Shown piece by piece: positions 7,001 through 10,010 of a DNA stretch of 10,010 nt (position 1 is the first letter of the stretch; each line of letters begins with the position of its first letter). The DNA is from an uncultured Planctomycetota bacterium (GTDB lineage: Bacteria > Planctomycetota > Planctomycetia > Pirellulales > Thermoguttaceae). The DNA lies in assembly GCA_902797455.1 (NCBI GenBank), contig CADBTE010000034.1, positions 1 through 10,010 of the forward strand, written 5' to 3'. A program made the position numbers and the translations under genes. Under the pieces are notes generated by a model. The model saw only the letters and a program-made list of their open reading frames with translations. It ran no database searches and was not told where the DNA came from.

Positions 7001-7902
7001 GCGCAGTCGTTTCCGGCGGCCTCGGTCTCCACGGGAACACCGTTGACCGGGAAGGTCTTGTCGACGTTGTAGTTCATCGGGAGGTCTTTCACCTCGGCGC
7101 GGATGGCGCCGCGGACCGCCTTGCCGCCGTTGTTCTGAACCGTCGCGGTGACGTGAAGAACGGCGTTCTGGTAGTTGGCGTCCAGTTCGGGAATCATCTC
7201 TAAATCGACCAGCGCCAGCGGCGGGCGGGTGTACCAGAAGACCTCGCGGTAGATGCCGGCCAGGCGGAAGAAGTCCTGATCCTCAAAATAGGAGCCGTCC
7301 GAGAGGCGGTAGACCTCGACGGCCAGGGTGTTCGTCCCCTCGTGGAGCAGCTCGGTCATATCGAACTCGCGGGGCGTGCGCGAGTCTTTCCCCAGCCCGA
7401 GGAATTGGCCGTTGACATAGACGCGCCAGCACGACTCGACACCGGCGAAGTGAAGAATCTGACGATTCCCCTCGGCCAGCGCCTCGGCGGGAACATCGAA
7501 CGTGCGGCGATAGAGCCCCACCCAGGTATCCTTGGCCGGAACCCTCGGACACTGTGAAGAATCGAACGGATACGGGATGTTGGTGTAGACCGGGTAGCCG
7601 TAGCCCTGCATCTGGAAGTTCGACGGGACGGGGATATTATCCCAATCGTCGTCGGGATAGTCGACCGCGCTGAAATTCTCGGGAACATCCTGCGGTGTCC
7701 AGCAGAAGCGGAATTTCCAATCACCGTCGAGCGTCTCGGTCGGGTAGAGCGCCCGGTTCGTGTCGGAGGAGTGAGGGGTCAGCGCGTTGATCGAAGTGAT
7801 CGCGTTGTTGCAATAGTCGGGGAGCGGCTCTTCAGCGCGGAGCGAAACCGCGAAAAGAAGCACCCCCGAAAGAACCGCGAGCGTGGCTTTTAGCAGAGAC
7901 AT
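4099..7902 (-). CDS. Exported GH2 beta-galactosidase (LacZ type) with inserted LamG-like domain
   Basis: This 1267-residue protein hydrolyses terminal beta-galactosides. A signal peptide (about 1-23, cleavage near LRA-EE) sends it out of the cytoplasm. The GH2 sugar-binding domain is at about 50-225, the immunoglobulin-like domain at about 228-355, and the TIM barrel begins near 357. Visible residues are DRHEHNP (378 on), DEANNESHGM with Glu438 and His440 matching the E. coli Mg ligands, the acid/base Glu484 in WSLGNES, the nucleophile Glu547 in LCEYVHAMGNS, and IWDWIDQGL at 577-585. The LacZ pattern then breaks. Residues of about 588-815 form a LamG/concanavalin A-like domain (WHRATAVY, LYLDGKEV, LELGRN, VQVFTRALS), and LacZ resumes at YGGNFG and NFCMNG. 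The C-terminal Bgal small-chain domain starts near DFWRAPTDNDRG (1018). Ordinary LacZ is about 1020-1050 residues; the insert and signal peptide account for the excess. AAGAGG five bases before ATG 7902 supports the start. It probably heads an operon with folD. Confidence 0.95.
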   Translation of the reverse strand: MSLLKATLAVLSGVLLFAVSLRAEEPLPDYCNNAITSINALTPHSSDTNRALYPTETLDGDWKFRFCWTPQDVPENFSAVDYPDDDWDNIPVPSNFQMQGYGYPVYTNIPYPFDSSQCPRVPAKDTWVGLYRRTFDVPAEALAEGNRQILHFAGVESCWRVYVNGQFLGLGKDSRTPREFDMTELLHEGTNTLAVEVYRLSDGSYFEDQDFFRLAGIYREVFWYTRPPLALVDLEMIPELDANYQNAVLHVTATVQNNGGKAVRGAIRAEVKDLPMNYNVDKTFPVNGVPVETEAAGNDCAFQIEPGATGVVKTDIPVANPKKWSAEEPWLYPVLLTIKGDEQPTSSFCFITGFRSAEMKDGLFKINGKRALIKGADRHEHNPFTGHTMSQDDIVRDLRLMKEANINTIRTCHYPDCVAFYDMCDVFGFYVIDEANNESHGMGYEENSLAKDEAWIPTVLDRTVRMVERDKNHPCIVTWSLGNESGNGIVFETTYKWVKARDPSRPVQYERAILEWNTDIYCPMYTPVSEMIEYANTNPPRPLILCEYVHAMGNSNGDASLYWEAFHKYDKLQGGCIWDWIDQGLAMRVPSQSVSDASPNAFPVTIVGKLGTRERIGEIAIGEKTAPEQQSRVGLKGYSIIDTGQGDALNFEGKQPFTLEAIVFPYAAGASSFITGVGSYVGRGDNWYLGQNGEQIEFSLLDADGQSTSISTSDSIIGQWHRATAVYTGQEMILYLDGKEVSRGSFSGSLTKSIYPLELGRNSEQTHLVSGSLVAAVQVFTRALSPDEAALEPELRSNLDALALDVNYNNAEIEMTDQFYLGYGGNFGPVDVPTDQNFCMNGEISGFRHPHPGYYEMRRCHENAAVTPSSEQPGVFTVTNGFLFRDLSNEKVVCCLTRDGEKIAEKTFVFGQDCPNPAAGESITLSVLKDGRPDFDTCQIEGDFASLDALLDAASVAGEEFFLNFDIVQAADEGLLRADSLLTQAQIRLPRFNEGVSPELTAKQAPSFDLDALCLQCDFWRAPTDNDRGNRMPFTRAVWRNAAAELIWDDAQTSQTDEGTVVTRHGKGKNIDLNCVLTETTRADGSVKVALTVEKGKDVPDFVRVGTQLRIPQECDNVTYYGRGPHENYWDRKSGSMVGRYSTTVDRMFTRYSEPGECGYRTDCRWVELVDKDGFGWRFCALNANGVSTSADDAATLCFSARRFLHRDLESVEHNWMIPKRDFIALNIDLGQFGVGGDNSWGARELPQFRLSDNRYTFEYLITPIGK

Positions 7903-7989
7903 CAGAACCTCTTTCTGTAGGGTTAGCTTTGAGACGGTGAATATTTGTTAAGTGATTGTTTACGGCTGCTTTTGAGCTTTTGATACGAC

Positions 7990-8007
7990 CGCCGCGGGCG
8001 CGCGGCG
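7990..8007. other. GC-rich hairpin between FHA gene and beta-galactosidase
   Basis: CGCCGCG (7990-7996) pairs with CGCGGCG (8001-8007) around a four-base loop, within the 152-base gap. It lies about 50 bases past the FHA stop codon. On the minus strand it is preceded, not followed, by a T run, so it is not a standard terminator. It might stabilise the 3' end of the FHA mRNA or slow polymerase. No convincing -35/-10 pair for the beta-galactosidase was found in this gap. Confidence 0.35.
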
Positions 8008-8054
8008 CGAAAAACCGGGCGCTGCAATTCGGTGACAAAAGGATAAAAACTCGA

Positions 8055-8777
8055 TTAAAACTCGGTGACGAAGGGATTGTCATCCCCAAAATCGCCGAAG
8101 TCGCCGTTATTGTCCTGTCCCCCGTCTTTTTTACCGGCCCCCGGCGCATCGCCCCCGGCGCCGTCGTCGCCGGAGAGGAACGCCAGGAAGTCATCGTCGC
8201 CAAGTTCGCCGGCGGGCTCGGAAGGTGCCTTTTTGGGCTCGGGAGCCGATTGTTTGGGCTTGACCGGTATTTCCTCCTCTTGGGGAAGCGATTCGGTCGG
8301 CGGTTCATCGAGCGTGAACAGCGGATCGGCGAACGGGAGCGCGTCGGCGCTGTTGTCCGATGCGGCCGGCTGCTGAGGCACGACGATCTTTTCGTCGGCG
8401 CTTTCGGGGGTCTGTTCCCGCGGCGGTTCTTCGGGCTGGGAGATCGCGGCGTCTTCCGGATAGATCGCCATCTTCGCGGTATCTCCCTTGACCTTGTCGA
8501 TGACAAATCGAAGCGCTCCGATGGAGAACTCCTCCCCGTAGGCGATGACAATGCCGCGCCCGATGGTCGCCCCTTTGAAATGGGTTCCGTTTTGGGAACC
8601 GAGGTCGCGAAGCATCACCAGACCATGGTCTTCATACAGCTCGCAGTGCTGACGGCTGACCAGGGGGTGACCGACGATAATGTCGCAGCGGGGACTTCGG
8701 CCAATGGTGCAGGGGAGATGAATCGTCTTAGTGAGACGGAGTGATTGGTCTTGGTAGATATTCAGCTTGATGTCCAT
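8055..8777 (-). CDS. FHA-domain protein with acidic, Pro-rich C-terminal tail
   Basis: This is a 240-residue protein with no signal peptide or membrane segment. The N-terminal FHA domain (about 3-93) has the canonical phosphothreonine-binding elements: TIGR (24-27), SRQH (41-44) and LGSQNGT (59-65). Such domains bind phosphothreonine peptides, usually on partners of Ser/Thr kinases; no kinase is in this window. Residues of about 100-240 look disordered and are rich in Pro, Glu, Asp and Ala. They end with acidic Gly/Asp/Phe segments (GELGDDDFLAFLSGDD, then DFGDFGDDNPFVTEF) that could be a docking tail. The frame stays open upstream to 9170, but the domain begins at MDIKLNIYQ, and ATG 8777 has GCGGAAG eight bases upstream, so I chose 8777. 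The beta-galactosidase follows on the same strand 152 bases downstream with no obvious functional tie. The domain is certain; the role is unknown. Confidence 0.88.
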   Translation of the reverse strand: MDIKLNIYQDQSLRLTKTIHLPCTIGRSPRCDIIVGHPLVSRQHCELYEDHGLVMLRDLGSQNGTHFKGATIGRGIVIAYGEEFSIGALRFVIDKVKGDTAKMAIYPEDAAISQPEEPPREQTPESADEKIVVPQQPAASDNSADALPFADPLFTLDEPPTESLPQEEEIPVKPKQSAPEPKKAPSEPAGELGDDDFLAFLSGDDGAGGDAPGAGKKDGGQDNNGDFGDFGDDNPFVTEF

Positions 8778-8811
8778 CGAATTGGCTTCCGCTCGATATT
8801 TGCGCACTGTG

Positions 8812-8912
8812 CCCGCGCGGTTTTTCTCCTTCCCACTTTTGAAAGGGGAAGAGCGCGGGTACCCGGCTGTACTCAGCCGCCCGAAAGAAACACCGTGCGC
8901 TGTTGTTTCGGG
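8812..8912 (-). other. Structured 5' leader of the FHA gene: three consecutive hairpins
   Basis: Three perfect inverted repeats sit side by side in the predicted leader. CCCGAAA/TTTCGGG spans 8880-8912. CGGCTG-TACT-CAGCCG spans 8864-8879. CCCGCGC/GCGCGGG (8812-8818 with 8853-8859) has an inner CTTCCC/GGGAAG (8829-8834 with 8846-8851). The last ends 34 bases before the start codon. No known riboswitch class is recognised. Confidence 0.4.
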
Positions 8913-8938
8913 CCGGCATAACAGCGGTCTATCGAACA

Positions 8939-8966
8939 AGTTTACGGAAGCGGAGTAAAAAATCAA
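8939..8966 (-). promoter_or_regulatory. Candidate promoter of the FHA gene
   Basis: On the minus strand, TTGATT (8961-8966) and TAAACT (8939-8944) are separated by 16 bases; each matches the sigma-70 consensus at four of six positions. The start would be near 8932, giving a leader of about 155 bases that covers the three hairpins. It is the best pair I found in the region but is not strong. Confidence 0.35.
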
Positions 8967-8986
8967 GAAAGCCGCCAACAACATCG

Positions 8987-9000
8987 GGTAAAATTTTACC
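8987..9000. promoter_or_regulatory. 14-bp palindrome, candidate operator
   Basis: GGTAAAATTTTACC is a perfect palindrome in the 424-base gap between the FHA gene and the tRNA. It lies 20 bases upstream of the candidate FHA -35 and about 100 bases upstream of the tRNA promoter. An AT core with GG/CC ends fits a dimeric regulator site. The regulator is unknown. Confidence 0.35.
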
Positions 9001-9100
9001 GCAAAACAGCGCGCCCCCCACGGAAGGGGAAAGCCAAGAGCCCCATTTGAGAAAATAGGGAAGAAAAGGGGGAAAACTCTTTTTTTGTTCCCTTCCCCCC

Positions 9101-9128
9101 TTGCGCGGTCAAAAGGGAGGATTATAAT
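9101..9128 (+). promoter_or_regulatory. Promoter for tRNA-Gly
   Basis: A perfect TATAAT (9123-9128) lies 16 bases after TTGCGC (9101-9106), a three-of-six -35 match. Transcription would begin near 9135, leaving a 5' extension of about 67 bases before the mature tRNA for RNase P to remove. A purine-rich tract followed by a pyrimidine-rich tract (about 9047-9102) lies just upstream. Confidence 0.5.
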
Positions 9129-9201
9129 CACTCCACGTGACGGTTGGGGTTTCCGCCGGCGGCTCTTCACTAGCTGCCCACCACCTTCAATCGTTTGCTC
9201 T

Positions 9202-9274
9202 GCGGGCGTAGCTCAGTTGGCAGAGCACAACGTTGCCAACGTTGTTGTCGAGGGTTCGAGCCCCTTCGCCCGCT
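9202..9274 (+). tRNA. tRNA-Gly (anticodon GCC)
   Basis: The full cloverleaf is present. The acceptor GCGGGCG (9202-9208) pairs with CGCCCGC (9267-9273). The D arm is GCTC/GAGC (9211-9214 with 9223-9226). The anticodon stem CAACG/CGTTG (9228-9232 with 9240-9244) encloses TTGCCAA, with anticodon GCC at 9235-9237. The variable loop has five bases. The T arm GAGGG/CCCTT encloses TTCGAGC. The discriminator is T at 9274. CCA is not encoded and must be added enzymatically. It reads glycine codons GGC and GGU. Confidence 0.97.
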
Positions 9275-9293
9275 CTATGTTCAACCTAGTTTC

Positions 9294-9324
9294 CGATCGG
9301 CGTCGGTTTCGCCGAAGCCGGTCG
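9294..9324 (+). other. Strong hairpin downstream of tRNA-Gly
   Basis: CGATCGGC (9294-9301) pairs with GCCGGTCG (9317-9324), eight pairs with one G-U. After a G-A mismatch, TCGG pairs with CCGA around a TTTCG loop. It starts 19 bases after the tRNA. No T run follows, so it is more likely a processing or stability element, or part of a leader or small RNA, than a terminator. Confidence 0.45.
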
Positions 9325-9384
9325 GGGGTAGGTTCCCGGGGGTGGTTGCTTTTAAGTCGCCGCGTTTGGGTTTGTCAGGTATTT

Positions 9385-9429
9385 CGCCTGAGGTGGGAGG
9401 TCAGATCTACCGCTTCGGGCGTTTTTTTT
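9385..9429 (+). terminator. Rho-independent terminator between tRNA-Gly and tig
   Basis: Bases 9385-9396 pair with 9410-9421 as twelve consecutive pairs, three of them G-U, around a 13-base loop. Eight T (9422-9429) follow immediately. It either ends the tRNA transcript, which would then have a trailer of about 150 bases, or acts as an attenuator in a tig leader. A smaller hairpin, TCAGG/CCTGA (9375-9379 with 9387-9391), uses part of the same 5' arm and would compete with it. Confidence 0.7.
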
Positions 9430-9459
9430 CACCTATAGACATTGCCGAAAAGAAGAACT

Positions 9460-10010
9460 ATGGCTGAATCAGAAAATACGCAGGTCGACGGACAGACCGA
9501 AGAGCAGAATCTCGAGGAAGAAACCAACAAGGCCCCCATCAATATGGACGTTGATATCCAGGAAGTCAGTTCCTGCCAGCGCCATATCAAGGTGACCATC
9601 CCCCGCGAAGAAGTTGACAAATTCTTCGAGCAAGAGTTTGACGAACTGTCCGAGAAGGCGATCGTCCCCGGTTTCCGCGTCGGCAAGGCCCCGCGGAAAA
9701 TCGTTGAAAAGCGCTTCAAGAAAGATATCAGCGACCGGGTCAAGCAGACGATGCTGCTCGACTCTCTGGCTCAGATCAGTGAGTCGAAAGACTTCACCCC
9801 GATTTCCGAGCCCGACCTGGATATCATGAAAATCGTCCTCCCGGAAGAGGGCCCGTTCATCTACGAATACAATATCGAGGTTCGTCCGACCTTCGATCTT
9901 CCGAACTGGAAGGGTCTGAAGATCGACAAGCCGGTTCACGAGGTCTCCGCCGCCGATATCGACAAGGCGATTGACCGCGTTCTGGAGAACAACGGCTCGC
10001 TGGTCGACAG
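9460..10010 (+). CDS. tig: Trigger factor, 3' partial
   Basis: The gene starts at ATG 9460 and is still open at the window end, giving 183 complete codons. Trigger factor is the ribosome-bound chaperone and peptidyl-prolyl isomerase that meets nascent chains at the exit tunnel near protein L23. The N-terminal ribosome-binding domain is complete, with the signature PGFRVGKAPRKIVEKRF (residues 70-86; GFRxGKxP contacts the ribosome). The sequence ends near the start of the PPIase domain. Compared with E. coli, about 28 acidic residues (Glu/Gln/Asn/Asp-rich) precede the usual N-terminus. A second in-frame ATG at 9544 (residue 29) matches the canonical start better, but ATG 9460 has a purine-rich AAAAGAAGAA just upstream, so I keep 9460. 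A terminator ends only 30 bases before the start; TATAGA at 9434-9439 is a poor candidate -10, so the source of the transcript is unclear. Confidence 0.95.
   Translation, partial: MAESENTQVDGQTEEQNLEEETNKAPINMDVDIQEVSSCQRHIKVTIPREEVDKFFEQEFDELSEKAIVPGFRVGKAPRKIVEKRFKKDISDRVKQTMLLDSLAQISESKDFTPISEPDLDIMKIVLPEEGPFIYEYNIEVRPTFDLPNWKGLKIDKPVHEVSAADIDKAIDRVLENNGSLVD

Noticed and set aside
5740..7203. 487-codon open frame on the plus strand opposite the beta-galactosidase
   Set aside because: It is antisense to highly conserved GH2 motifs, has no recognisable domain, and is a composition effect of GC-rich codon use.
9047..9102. Purine-rich then pyrimidine-rich tract with AAGGGGG/CCCCCTT pairing as a terminator
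   Set aside because: No minus-strand gene ends here, and on the plus strand no T run follows the stem; it overlaps the tRNA -35 instead.
8778..9170. 131-residue N-terminal extension of the FHA protein
   Set aside because: It is an open frame only. It runs through the hairpin cluster, the palindrome and the tRNA promoter, and the FHA domain begins at the internal ATG at 8777, which has a ribosome-binding sequence.
9312..9421. Long-range pairing CCGAAGC with GCTTCGG enclosing about 90 bases, suggesting a 6S- or SRP-like RNA
   Set aside because: The arms are better explained by the local hairpins 9294-9324 and 9385-9421, and no SRP or 6S consensus motif is present.

Overview
The window is GC-rich bacterial DNA, and none of its genes looks broken. 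The likely source is a member of the Planctomycetota or a PVC-group relative such as Lentisphaerota or Verrucomicrobiota. This is an inference from three things: exported glycosidases with little operon structure, a beta-galactosidase carrying a LamG insertion, and a small FHA protein with a long acidic tail. There is no 16S or other phylogenetic marker to settle it. I see no insertion sequence, phage gene, CRISPR array, integron or toxin-antitoxin pair.

Layout. (1) 2-1489, plus strand: the C-terminal part of a GH36 alpha-galactosidase, cut by the window start. (2) 1593-2735, minus strand: an exported sialidase-like BNR propeller protein, convergent with the first gene. A strong, possibly bidirectional terminator at 1520-1567 separates them. 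(3) 2736-3195: 460 bases without a convincing gene. They hold a good promoter for the propeller gene, a run of inverted repeats including an H-type pseudoknot arrangement, and a weak terminator for folD. (4) 3196-4071, minus: folD. (5) 4099-7902, minus: an exported GH2 beta-galactosidase with a LamG-like domain inside its catalytic region, 27 bases upstream of folD and probably co-transcribed with it. (6) 8055-8777, minus: an FHA-domain protein with a candidate promoter and a hairpin-rich leader. (7) 8778-9201: 424 bases of regulatory DNA with the FHA promoter and leader, a 14-bp palindrome and a plus-strand tRNA promoter. (8) 9202-9274, plus: tRNA-Gly(GCC). (9) 9275-9459: a trailer/leader with a strong hairpin and a rho-independent terminator 30 bases before the next gene. 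(10) 9460 to the window end, plus: tig (trigger factor), cut by the window end.

How the genes fit together. The GH36 enzyme, the propeller protein and the GH2 enzyme suggest processing of galactose-containing glycans such as plant galactosides, mucin or host glycans. The GH2 and propeller proteins have signal peptides. No transporter, regulator or sugar kinase is visible, so this is not a complete polysaccharide utilisation locus. folD (one-carbon metabolism), tRNA-Gly and tig are housekeeping genes. The most interesting material is noncoding: the pseudoknot-capable region at 2861-2985, the tRNA-to-tig terminator region with a possible competing hairpin, and the structured leader of the FHA gene. 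All three are predictions from base pairing read by eye.
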